From the NCBI GenBank assembly GCA_030998225.1, contig JAPYXD010000678.1, positions 806,001 through 870,000 on the forward strand: a stretch of 64,000 bases of DNA, read 5' to 3'. The stretch is from Diplolepis rosae. Taxonomy: Eukaryota; Arthropoda; Insecta; Hymenoptera; Diplolepididae. The notes under the pieces are model-generated. The model had not been told where the DNA came from, ran no database searches, and saw nothing but the letters and a program-made list of their open reading frames with translations. The position numbers and the translations under genes are program-made. Of the stretch, positions 23,501-34,279 are shown one piece after another; within the stretch, counting starts at the first letter, position 1, and each line of letters starts with the position of its first letter.

Positions 23501-26500
23501 ATGATTGCTAAGTGAAATATAGATTTCGTCAGTTTTGTAACAGCAGGAAGTTTTAATAAAATTGTTATTGAGAAGTTTGGTCTCGATCGAACTTTCGGAA
23601 ACTCGTTTGCTAAGCCTATTAAACTATATACTATATTAAATTACCTCCGAACTAAATATATATTAGAACAGTCACAACCTAATGAGTGTCGCGATACTAA
23701 TAAATTAAATTCAATAAAAATGTACGATAATCCCCAATTCTTTAATTTCTTTCTATTTATTAAAGTTTAATACATTTTTCCTCTGTTGCACGCGATTTCT
23801 TTTCTACTGGAGGATCAAAAAATGGATTTTTCTACTAGCGGGCCATAAAAGTGGATTTTATTGGCCCATTTTGTCATGGCCAAAATTAGGATCGAAATGA
23901 AATGCCGAGCTTGATTTGGGCCAGATCTAGCATGGCGGACGGTTTCGGTTTATTAGAATGCCCTCTGCCGAATTTTAAATCTCACTGACCGGGAGCTTGT
24001 GTCGTTTGGCATTTGATTCCAGACTAAAGTCAGGCCAGGGAATTCCAGCACGGAGTGTAATTTTCAAAACATTAGTAGAAGCTGAGTTGAGTATATACGA
24101 TTGTTCTGGTTTTGATACTTTCACATATGATTAAACAAATTTTAAATATATATAAGGTCTTCAAACGCATATAAATAAGTTAAATTTATTTTTTTTTCAT
24201 TTATATTTCATTAATATCAAGGTACTATTCTTCATGAACTTGAATTGTTGTATAAGACATAACGTTATAAATATTATAATTGTTTAAAATTCTTAAGATG
24301 GAATCAAGTTAACGAAATTTTACTCTCATTAAGAATCAAATTTAATGAGAAAAATGTATGGATTCTGAGAGAAAGAAGAGGATAAAAAGTGTTATAATAC
24401 TTGAATGCTTGGTTTTCGCTGAAAAGTCTTCGACTCTTCGGTCGATAATCAGAAGACAAGTCGTCCCACTGCTGCAGCACCAGGTGCGCGAAAAGCAGTT
24501 TTCTCGAGGAAATTCTACTTTCTTTGTGCTTTTACATTCATTATTCAGACAGATCTGTTTGGAGGATTGCCCCAGGTGTATGAACTATGAATTATTCGAA
24601 AATGAATTTATTTTTACTATGATTTAATCTTTCTTGGACATTATAAAAGGATTCGTCGCTATTATTTATATAAAATGTTTCTTGTTTATTCATTGCAACG
24701 TTGGGATAACATTTTTTTGGTTATATCCAAAAGTCCGTGACTTTTCGGTTTCGTTTTAAAATTACTCTGGTAATTTGAAGTTGAGTTGCGTATGTGAAAT
24801 TCAAACCAATTCGGTTCATATATATCTACAGCGATTTGAGTATGTTTCTTGGCTATTTACTCAAATTTCAATAACATTTCTATGTAAGATATAAATTTAC
24901 AAATTCGTGCAACTAATTTCACACAATTTGCAATTAGATAAAAATAGCTACCTACTATATTATAAATTATAGGCTCAGAAATATAGTTTTAAAACGCGGT
25001 AATTTTCCAGATAAGAAACGCCGTAGGTGTAGATTCGCGTCGAATAAGTTTCATTTTCACGTTGCAACGTAATGTCTTTTAATGTAATTAAATGATTTTA
25101 TCGGATTTACAGTATCAGTGTAGTAATGGATATTTTGGTGCATTTTTTTTTTAGTAGAATTTTTTCTGTACACCAAGTGAGGAATAGTTGTAAACGGGCA
25201 CTGCTTATCAGTATGGAAGCACACTGAGTGATGATGCATAACACCTAAGCCTCTTAGATGAACTGGTCGGCTTCTTTCTTTTACTATTAAATTATTTCTC
25301 TTCTACACACTGTTTAAGTCAGTTAATATATTATGTAGTATTATATCCGTATATTTTGAAATATAAAACATTATTCTATTGTTATCCTTCAGTATGGGAT
25401 AGGGTTTATGTACATGTATATGTGTGGGGCCATTATTAATACTTATAATGCTTATCTTGATTGAATATTAGTGGATATTATATTAAGCAACGATCATATT
25501 TTTCACATCATACAAAATAAAATGAAATCTAGTGAAAAGTGCATTAATGCCATGAAACGTTTACTGGTAATATATTACCGTTAAAATATGTTAATTTATA
25601 TATTAAATGAATATGAAAGATAAATTGCAAAATGAATGTTTCCTGAGTGCCGCCAGCTCCATTCTGAACTGATATCGGATAAAATTTTCTTCTCATAATC
25701 AGTATTTTGAGATAAAATTGCAGTTGTAATAAAGTCTTATAAAGAAAATAAATATGCTTTACCAGTTACGATTTATTTTGTATTTCTTATCATTGATTTT
25801 CCTTCCATGAATGTCTGATAAAGTTATCAACTTCTCTTTCCCTCTTGCAGCGAAAAAAATATTTATGAGCTAGTAAAATATCAATAAAAAAACTTATTTC
25901 TCTATAGGGGAACTGGGTCTGAAATGGTCAGTCCGGCAAAACGATCAATGATTAATAATTAATTACGTAAAATAATTAAACGTTAGATTTTAGTACGCGG
26001 AGAAACAAAAATTTAGAATTTTTGCTGAACTACGTTTCAATTGAAGGAAAAACATGTCATAGTGAGAATTTTTTGCAGTGAAATACTGAACTTTAGAAAA
26101 ACTGTATGATAATTTACTCTATGTTATGTTGAGCATTATTATAACCTATATATAATCTGTATATAACCTATATCTATTGCTATAAAAAGTTTCTCTGTTC
26201 ACAGACATATTATTAATCACAGTCAACACAAACCGATAGCAAGTCTTATCACGCATTGAAAATGTAAATTAACGCAATATAAGGTGATAATAATTTTCAC
26301 CTACTTAGTTATAAAAAGTTAATTCAAAATTTGAGTACATTATCGAATGCTTTACATTGTGCTGATTCCGCCACTGTTATTGGTATAGCACACTGTTTTT
26401 ATGTGCCTCCGGCGCGAAAACTCGTTTTTTTTGCTACAGTTGAGAGTAGCGTAATGTCGTATATTACGATACAGAGGAATGTAATGTAAAATTTGAACTG

Positions 26501-26840
26501 CACATGTGCCTATAACCATACAGCGGAGCGTAGTCTTCTTCTTATTCTCCTTCTTCTTCGTACAGCGTTAGCACCCTACTGACAAAGCCTTGTACATTTG
26601 AACTGCGCATGCTCTATTACAATACGCTACTACTACACAAGATCGAAAAAATCAAAATGACCGGAAGTATTCGCGAAATGTCAAGTGAAATGGGCGATAA
26701 TCACGGCAATTTCGACCTTTTCAAATTGGATTCGAGTGTACGCATTGAAAATCGTATACGCACCGAAGTCACATAAAATAGAATATGTGCTCGTCGCGTA
26801 ATAACCCTCATTATGCGCCTAGATACATAATATACTATTA
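20541..26840. other. 6.3 kb with no recognised feature
   Basis: AT-rich sequence lacking the inverted ends seen elsewhere. Open frames at 21154-21363, 24358-24627 (89 aa, plus) and 25057-25239 match nothing I recognise. A GC-richer patch at 23880-24055 (GGGCCAGATCTAGCATGGC) recalls the CCCGTG-family interior but lacks two ends. Near 22690 the run ATCGAGGTAAG could be a splice donor, without other support. Confidence 0.5.
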
Positions 26841-26849
26841 CATTCTCAT

Positions 26850-27790
26850 CATGGATGAGAAGGTATTAGTTTTATGTGAAAAATTACATTCGAAATTTTC
26901 ATCAAATCTTTAAGTTTTGAGACCCCCTGAGTCAGAAAATGTGGTTTTTACGAAACTGTCTGTCTGTCTGTAGGTCGTGTGCGGCATAACTCTCGATATA
27001 ATTATCAGATTGAATTGAGCTTGGGCACACTTCATCGGAGCCGACAAAGTAAGGACAAGTTCGTTAACCAGCCATATCCAACCAAAATTGAGGAAACTAG
27101 ACCATTTTTCGTGTTTTTGAAAAAAATCAAAAATTCTAATACTGGTTTTTGATGGTGCTCATAAATCTCTAAAAATTATCTTCATAACATTCTTTGATTA
27201 AAGCAAAATTAGAAATCTTAAAGCATGTTAAAACTTGAAAAATGTTAATATCAAAATTTCATTTTCAGTTAAATTATACGTGATATGAAAAAAAGTTATC
27301 ATAAAAAATTATTTTCTACTTTAAGATCAACCAATTTGAATTGCAACATTTTTTCATAAGATGCATATTTTTCTTTTTAATTTAAAAAAAATACTATTGA
27401 AAATCCAAAATTCAATTTTTTTTAACAATAATGTGTTAAATACGAAAAGACGTAAGAATGCAAAGTTGTTCGTTTTAAAAAGATCTTCAATTTTTGTCTC
27501 ACATACTTTCTGATAAAACATATATTTTTTGTTTCAATTCCAAAAATACGATTAAAATTCAAAAATTTCATTTTTTAGACAAAATATGTAAGATACAACA
27601 AAAACGTTTAGATGGAAAATTACTTGCCTAAATGAGGTCTACACATTCTTATCGAGAAATTTCTCGACAGGATGTATATTTTATGTTTTGATTTTAAATA
27701 TTGAAAAAATTCCATTTTTTTCACCAAAATATGTGAGATACGAAATGAGCGTTTTGTTTAAACCTGAAACCGTATCACTACCAACCCGGA
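26850..27790. repeat. Dispersed repeat R1, copy b
   Basis: Starts near GAGAAGGTATTAGTTTTATG, includes GAAACTGTCTGTCTGTCTG and a run of ~100-bp AT-rich segments each ending in a motif like AAAATATGTAAGATAC. The same order is seen in copy d (46300-47309). Non-coding. Confidence 0.7.
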
Positions 27791-28213
27791 CACCTCTCAA
27801 TGTCCAAACAAAGGAACATTAAAAATTTCAAGAATTCGAAACTAATCGAATCCTCAAAACATAAAAAACACAATACAACACAAATTTCCCTAAAACGTCT
27901 ACAAATTTATTAAAAATTTTGGAAAAATTTCCTATAATTTAGGGAGTTTCGGAAATTTCTCCTAACAAATGTATAAGAAAATTCTGGATAACTTGCGGAA
28001 ATTAGAGTCCCGAAATATTTTTTACAGTGTAATTTAAACTTTAAACTTACATTTTAGCTTCATAAAAATATATAATTAATTAAAAATAAAATAAATATCA
28101 GGTGTACAAATAAGTTTCCGCCGTTTTTTATCAAAAATTGGGAATTTATTATCAAAGGATGTGAAGCTGCTTGTTGAGTCACTCCTAATGTACTCACGAC
28201 AACTCTCACTTAA

Positions 28214-29101
28214 GGGGACAGTCCCCTCAAGAAACCGAAAAAAAGCGTTTTTTCCTGATTTTTTTTTCTCACAGAAAGAAACATCGGAGACATAAGAACT
28301 TTGGGATATGTTTTAGTCATATTCTAGACTTTATTAACAAAAAAAATTACATCCGAAAAATTTAAAATGGTCGAGTAATCCACGTTTTGCGGCAGCGTCT
28401 CGACACGGTCGGAGTCAAACTGCGGGAACTATAGCAGCCGTTATTTTCAACTGAAATCAAAATTTTTTTGATTGTTTTCTTCGTTAGACTTATTTGTTCT
28501 ATGTGAACTACGGAAATTTTAAAATTCGGAAATTTAGACGAAAAATTATGATTTCAAAGAAAAAGTGACTTTTTTAAAGTAATTTGTTCATAAAAAAGGT
28601 ATTAAAAATCGGAATTTCTTAAAATCCGTAGTTGACATAGAGTAGATTTTTATACTGAATAAAAAAAAACTTTGGTTTAAGAAAATCGGTTAAGAAATTT
28701 TTTAGTTATCTTTCCCGCAAAGTGTAAAAACATGGTTTTGAAAAAACGCGCTTTAGATTTCGTAATGTACGCAGTGATCCCAGAACGTGGGAGCTGGCGG
28801 CCCCCACCATAGACCCCACCAGCTCATGGCTTCTTTCTCGCTCTACTGCCATAGGTTGGTTGAATGAGGAAGACATAATGAGCTTGAGGCATCTATGGTG
28901 GGGGCCTCCAGCTCCCACGTTCTGGGATCACTGAATGTACGTACGTACGTAATGTACGTGACCGACTGAATTTCCGTGTATCTCCCGAAATACTTCGAAT
29001 TTCGAGCTAAAATTTTACACACATAATCTTGAATAGTTGCCTAATCGATTAGGCAGGAAAAAAAACACGATTTTTTGAGACCCCTTGAGGGGACTGTCCC
29101 C
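28214..29101. mobile_element. 888-bp GGGGACAGTCCCC element, TTAA duplication
   Basis: Ends GGGGACAGTCCCCTCAAG and CTTGAGGGGACTGTCCCC, flanked by TTAA at 28210-28213 and 29102-29105. Removing the element plus one TTAA restores the mariner reading AALSE, so the insertion point is exact. Each end is itself a small palindrome (GGGGAC-A-GTCCCC). A second inverted pair, CAGAACGTGGGAGCTGG and complement, lies at 28772-28934 and may be a further nested element. No transposase recognised. Confidence 0.85.
28772..28934. repeat. Nested GC-rich inverted repeat
   Basis: AGTGATCCCAGAACGTGGG on the left is mirrored by CCCACGTTCTGGGATCACT on the right, arms about 42 bp, loop about 80 bp. GC content stands out from the surrounding AT-rich element. 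Followed at 28935-28952 by a short ACGT microsatellite. Confidence 0.75.
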
Positions 29102-29705
29102 TTAAGGCAGCCTCACCATATCTTTCTACAAGCAACCAATGAGCCTCAGCTGTAGATTTCTTCAAATTCAAGAAGTTAATCAAAAATTCCCGCAAATGAG
29201 ACGCTTATTCGGATAAAAACTCTACATTTTCACACACACAAAAAATATATTATACGGATAAAAATTCACTAATATTTCAAGGTTATGTTGTTGACAGATG
29301 TCCAACCTTATAACAGTGACGTTTTACATCTGACAATTTCAACCAAAAGTTACTGGTGACGCCAACTTATGTGAAACGGCGAAAACTTATTTGTACATCT
29401 GATATAATAGCATATACCGACTTGCATAATATGGTCATAATCTTATGTGCATAAAACGGACAAGCAGAAGTGATTTTGCGCTATCTGCGTACTTCAGTAT
29501 GTTGAAATCTCAGAAAGGAAAATGTGTAAGTAGGTTATATTTATTTCCCTTAGATTAAGGATTAATTTTATTAAATAATTAATATTGGTCCATTTATCTT
29601 GAAATAATTGAGAAGTAGATTCTTGAGAATAATAAATTAAAATTCAAAAAGATAATTATTTAGGATCAATGAAACACTTGACGTCATTATTAAATAAGTT
29701 ATATA

Positions 29706-29893
29706 CACTGTTAGAAATGTTTACCGTAATTTTCCGAAACTCGTAGCTGAAGTTTTATGCAGTTACAATTTCGTAAAATTGAGATAAAATTTAAGAAAAT
29801 TCAATTACTTTTACTAAATTTAAGTTAAAATTTCTTAATTTTCAGTTAGAAATTGCTGAATATTTCAATACTTGTATTTGGAAGCTCTCCGTG
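29706..29893. mobile_element. Possible CACTG/CACGG-ended remnant, TA duplication
   Basis: Left end CACTGTTAGAAATG, right end AGCTCTCCGTG, TA on both sides. TIR agreement is weak, but the interior (CAGTTAC motifs, TAAAATTGAGATAAAATTT) matches, in inverse orientation, the sequence on both sides of the transposon at 52149-55741. Confidence 0.4.
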
Positions 29894-29959
29894 TAGTAAA
29901 TAAATACTACAATGATCAATGATCCAACTAGGTCTATTCGTTCTTGTTATATGTTAGCT

Positions 29960-30864
29960 CACGGAGAAAAATGGATATTAAAAATTAGATATTCAAATAG
30001 GAGATATTCATCCATAATATCTAGATATTGACACGCAATATTAAAATTTTTTTTTTCAATATATAAGATTTTGCCGAAAAGTAACATTTGATATTCAGAT
30101 TCAATAGTTTGGATATTGAAGCATGAAGTGCGCGCGCATATATATAAAGGTCATGTGATCACTTTTTGGCTCTCATCGAAATCTAAGTGAATCTAAGATT
30201 GACATGCTTGCAGCGTTCCGGAAAGATAAATTTTGAAAGTTTATTAAAGTTTCCTTAAATTTTAATAAGTGTTTCTAATGAAATAAAGTGATCGGGTCTT
30301 TAACTTGAAAAGTATTTTTCTCGATATGTGGTTCATAGCCGAGATTGAAATCTAACCTTAGTGTTAAGGTTAAGTTTCTAACAAGAACATTAAATTAATT
30401 TTAGACATGCCAGATATTGAAAATTTGGTTCAAACATCTACATTACTTTTACAGAAAAGAACATAATAAAATATAATTTGACTTTTTTCTAAAAACTGAA
30501 TATGTAGTTATTTTATAACCTTTAAAATAATTTTTTGAGTATCTTAGACATTGAGCTGTAACATCTATAACTTACCTTTTCAGTATACCTGATATTGATG
30601 TTAAATATCTGAGATATTCAACTCTAGTACCTCAGACATTCAAGTTTACTAACGAGGATATTGAGAAGTTTAGTATCTTGAATATTCATTCTTAGTATCT
30701 GAGATAATCAAGCTCAATATCTGAGATACTGTTGGTTAATATCTTTTTTTCAATATCTGCAGGCATTGAAGTAGAATATCTAAATGTTTGTCACATAGTT
30801 GAATGCTACTGACATTGTGCCTCAATATCTAGATATTATGGGTCAATATCCATATTTCTCCGTG
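29960..30864. mobile_element. CACGG-ended element rich in ATATCTGAGATATTC motifs, CT duplication
   Basis: Ends CACGGAGAAAAATGGATAT and ATATCCATATTTCTCCGTG (one internal base differs), with CT on both sides (29958-29959, 30865-30866). Right half carries about ten variants of GATATTNA. A short relative with the same ends is at 59999-60238. Confidence 0.8.
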
Positions 30865-31188
30865 CTTAGTTATGTTTTTCAAAGTCGATGACACAAAATT
30901 TTTGTACAAACCAATGAAACAAAGAATGTGTTGAAAGATTCCAGATACCAGAAGAAATAAATTTGAGGCTATGATATATATTTTAAGAAAATTATCATTT
31001 TTGACCCTTACAATTCCGGATGTCACTATGATAGCTTTAAACTGTTTCAGCCAATGAAATTCTGAATGTGTTCTAAGTTTTCTGTCATAATAAAATATTC
31101 TTATAGGTTTTTGTACCACAATTATTATGTATTTCAAATACTCACATCGTTTTTTGTGAAATAAATTGATATAAAATAAATTATGCAT
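30829..31188 (-). CDS. Unrecognised open frame with hydrophobic segments
   Basis: 119 codons from an ATG. Residues around 72-95 (IYIIASNLFLLVSGIFQHIL) could span a membrane, preceded by a polar stretch (GIVRVKNDNFLK). The last dozen codons lie inside the end of the 29960-30864 element, which argues against a conserved host gene in this form. No family recognised; a decayed exon of a membrane protein is possible but unproved. Base composition is that of the surroundings. Confidence 0.15.
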   Translation of the reverse strand: MHNLFYINLFHKKRCEYLKYIIIVVQKPIRIFYYDRKLRTHSEFHWLKQFKAIIVTSGIVRVKNDNFLKIYIIASNLFLLVSGIFQHILCFIGLYKNFVSSTLKNITKHGEIWILTHNI

Positions 31189-31189
31189 T

Positions 31190-31980
31190 TTTTAAATTTC
31201 AATCACATAAATAATAATAGGAATGTTTTCGCTCCAGTTATTTATGATATACTAACTTAATTTTTGGTTTGAACAATTATTCTTACGAAATTTATTATAA
31301 TTTAACTAATAAAAGTGTATAAAAATAATGAAACAGGTATGAATTTTCCGTTCCAGCCATGCAGCCACTATAGTGACGTGAGGGGGGTGACTCAGTCCAC
31401 CATTTAACCTTATGACATTGATGAAAAAGTTCTAGTACTAAAAACAAGAAAGTCGCATAAAAACATGCCGGGATTGTGAAGGTTTATTATTTAGTGCAAG
31501 AAAAATTCATTTTGTGAAAAATTCTTTTCAATTTTTTATTTTGACAAGAATGATTTGTTTATGAATAAATATTTTATTGGGCTTTCAACTTCAAAAACTC
31601 AACACTATTTCAACTCATAATTTACATCATTTCGTGAAATTTATAAAATAAAAATGCTCCGATACTAAAAAAAATTAAAATATGCCATTCAACATCTTTT
31701 GTAATAAAATTAGCAGATAACATAAATTAAAATGATCAAGATAATTCATTAAGACTGGCCATTTTATCCGAGCGTATTGATAAAACGGTCAAAATGCAGA
31801 CCTTTGTATTTTGCAATTTTTAGTGTATTTAAATGTTCCGTACTTCACTTTTAATCTTTGGATATTGTAAAATAAATATAAAAGTACCATTTGTCACCCC
31901 CATTTTCGAGAAATTATAGAACACCTAAAAGTATCAAGTGCTTCAATATTAAAGCGTGTGTCCAGAGGATGACGTCTCTT
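31190..31980. other. AT-rich, nothing recognised
   Basis: No inverted ends, coding remnants or RNA genes seen. A GC-richer spot at 31355-31400 (GTGACGTGAGGGGGGTGAC) is isolated. Confidence 0.5.
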
Positions 31981-31982
31981 AG

Positions 31983-32206
31983 ACATGGCCATGGACTAGA
32001 TTCCTATCTTACCAGCATTTAAGTTTGTGTAATTTTACAATTATAAACATTTATGACCGGACCGACCTGTCTTAGTGCGTTTTTTTCAGTTTCACAAATT
32101 TTCAATTCGGTATCTCATTTTAAATGGGAATGGGGTTGCATAGATTGAAATGCCGGTAAGGTAGGAATCTAGTCACGTGGTCCCGTTGGCCCATGGCTTA
32201 GAAAGT
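31983..32206. mobile_element. Short GGCCATGG-family relative
   Basis: GGCCATGGACTAGATTCCTA at the left is mirrored by TAGGAATCTAGTCACGTGG...CCCATGG at the right. TTAG, not TTAA, occurs on both sides (31979-31982 and 32198-32201), so either the target was TTAG or both sites have changed. Confidence 0.55.
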
Positions 32207-32211
32207 CTTAA

Positions 32212-32531
32212 GGCTTTGGTTCAACCAGACCACGTTTCCCAAATTTCTGTTAAAGTTCGTGCTAGATAACTTTTTTATTTTACAAAATATGTTCCTGAAA
32301 ATTTATAAAATACAACTGAAGACGATAAAGAACGTCTGTCGACTTCGTTTGAGTGAAAAAGTTTTCATTATTTTTACAATTAATTGTAATTATTAATAAG
32401 TTTTCGAATTGTTTACTAAAAAGAAGTTAATAGACGTGCTATGTTGTGCTCAGTTAAGTTGTCCAAATTTTCAGAAAGATGCTTTATAAATTAAGAAAGT
32501 TATCTCACATGAGAAAATGATGTATAATTTC
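32212..32531. mobile_element. GGCCATG-family copy lacking a clear right end
   Basis: TTAA (32208-32211) is followed by GGCTTTGGTTCAACCAGACC and then AGTTCGTGCTAGATAACTTT, GAACGTCTGTCGACTTCG and AAGTTATCTCACATGAGAAA, collinear with the interior of 18096-18456. The expected CCATGGCC-TTAA end is not present. Confidence 0.6.
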
Positions 32532-32864
32532 AATTTCTGTCATGAATCACTTGGAAAAAAGATTTGATTGGATCAAGGATCAAAGATCATTGGATCATTT
32601 TAATTAAATTAAATTTGTTTAATTCAAACAAGGTATCTTTCAACCAAATAAAAATTTATTCAAATCAAATAAATTTCTGTCTTAAATCAAACAAATTATA
32701 TCTTCGACCATATACGAATGCAATAATTTGTTTGTTTTAAAGAAAAATTTATTTGATTCAAAAAAAATATTTATTTGGTGCAAAGATATTTTACTTGAAA
32801 TAAACAAATGTTATTTAATTCAAATAAATCATTTGTTTGGATTAAAAAAAGCCTTTCAAATAAA

Positions 32865-33040
32865 TTATTTTTCCCAACACGTCTAGTGAAAATTGTACTT
32901 TCACCGTTTATTTTGAGGCGGGAAAATAGCTGATTTCACAACTGTTGCTATTTTCACCACATGTGGTGAAAATAGTCATTTTTCTGTCTCAAAACAGACG
33001 GTGAAAGTACAATTGTCACTAAACTTGTTGGGAAAAATAA
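32865..33040. repeat. 176-bp hairpin element with central palindrome
   Basis: TTATTTTTCCCAACACG is mirrored by TTGTTGGGAAAAATAA; arms carry GTGAAAGTACAATT and its complement. In the centre, 32948-32975 is a perfect 28-bp palindrome around CCACATGTGG. Probably a hairpin miniature transposon. Confidence 0.75.
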
Positions 33041-33053
33041 CGTGTTTCACTTG

Positions 33054-33151
33054 TAGGGAAGAAGCGATTGTCAATTCGTGCGATTGCAGCACTCGCCTTC
33101 GGCTCGTGTTTCAAACTTTACCCTCATTGGCAATTGCTCCTTTTCCCTACT
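33054..33151. repeat. Small inverted repeat with CG-rich stem-loop
   Basis: TAGGGAAGAAGCGATTGTC pairs imperfectly with GGCAATTGCTCCTTTTCCCTA. Inside, CACTCGCCTTCGGCTCGTG (33090-33108) forms a tight hairpin resembling those at 56466-56482 and in R1. Confidence 0.6.
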
Positions 33152-33176
33152 AGTAAAACAAATAGCTATTTTTAGA

Positions 33177-33537
33177 AACAATTACTATAGGTTAAAGTTC
33201 AATGTGGTTTTTTCAAGATTACTCCTTAAAAATGATCGGGTTTTAAGGAATGATGGCTCATTTTCTTTTTTAAATAATTTTAAAAGACTTCACCGTCTTA
33301 GATTTTCTAATTAATCTTTCATTTTCTAACCACAGCTATTTGTTTATAAAACTTATTTCAATTTTCAGAATTTCTGATTATTAGTTAGAAAATGAAAGTT
33401 TAATTTTAAAATCAAAGATGATGGAGTTTTCCAAAAATGTTTAAACAAAAAAATGAGCCATTATTCGTTAAAACCCAATCATTATTAAAGAGTAAACTTG
33501 GAAAAACTGCATTGACTTTTGACCTATAGTAATTGTT
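33177..33537. repeat. 361-bp imperfect hairpin
   Basis: AACAATTACTATAGG at the left and CCTATAGTAATTGTT at the right; arms of about 100 bp include AATGAGCCATTATTCGTTAA and a diverged complement. The open frame at 33078-33314 crosses an arm boundary and is not a gene. Confidence 0.75.
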
Positions 33538-33539
33538 AC

Positions 33540-34277
33540 AAAAAAATAAATTTTCTATACTTTTAAATTTTTTTGACGGTAAAGCGAAGATTTTCCTTTC
33601 AGAATATGCATTAAAGAAGAACTCAAACAGTTTTTAAAGTGGTAATTAATTCAGTTTTCCAATGGTTTTCTAGCTACGGTCGAACTTCCTTAAGCCAAAA
33701 AATCAAATCACTCTCGATAATTACTATCAAGTCCGTTTGATGAAACGAGTTAGAGTTGAAAAAAGTTGTTAATATTGATGTAGCTGACAGATCAGATTGT
33801 AAATTATAGTCTATGTATATAGTTGCACTGGTTGTACGACCCGGGCAGAGAGTAAATGCAGCTTTGCTCGGAATCGAGTGACAGATCGATCCTGCACTCC
33901 TATCTACACAGTTTCCTGTTTTTCATTTCGTAGGTCACCGAAAAAGAATCAAAACTATCTCTATTTTCCAATAAAATATAATTAAATTCTTTGAATTAAT
34001 TAAGAAGATTTATATAATTATTTTAAAATGTAAATAAAAATATAATTTCACATACTATAATCTTATTTTACAGTCATCAGTCATATTATTCATTCAAATT
34101 CTTATTAGGAGAAAGTCAGACGCATATGGGCTGACTTATACAAGTAATTTTGAGCGAACACAATTTCGAAATATGGTGGTTATAAGAGTCGAATAATAAT
34201 ACCTGATAATACGCGAAAACTATTCTATTTTCTTAAAATAAAATAAATTTGAGAAAGGATAGAAATTCTGTTCACAC
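33540..34277. other. AT-rich, nothing recognised
   Basis: No coding or repeat structure seen beyond simple A/T tracts. Confidence 0.5.
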
Positions 34278-34279
34278 TT

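Larger units (their letters stand above)
28098..29402 (-). mobile_element. Internally deleted mariner with a nested TTAA element
   Basis: TIRs TCAGGTGTACAAATAAG and CTTATTTGTACATCTGA, flanked by TA (28096-28097, 29403-29404). Read on the minus strand just right of the nested element, one frame gives EFLINFLNLKKSTAEAHWLL then VERYGEAA; across the nested element it resumes LSESCREY. This is the N-terminal helix-turn-helix of a mariner transposase. The rest of the transposase, including all catalytic residues, is missing, so this is a deletion derivative whose N-terminal codons were later split. Confidence 0.8.

Noticed and set aside
24358..24627. 89-aa plus frame as a host exon
   Set aside because: No recognised motif, no convincing splice sites, and length within what random frames reach in 64 kb.
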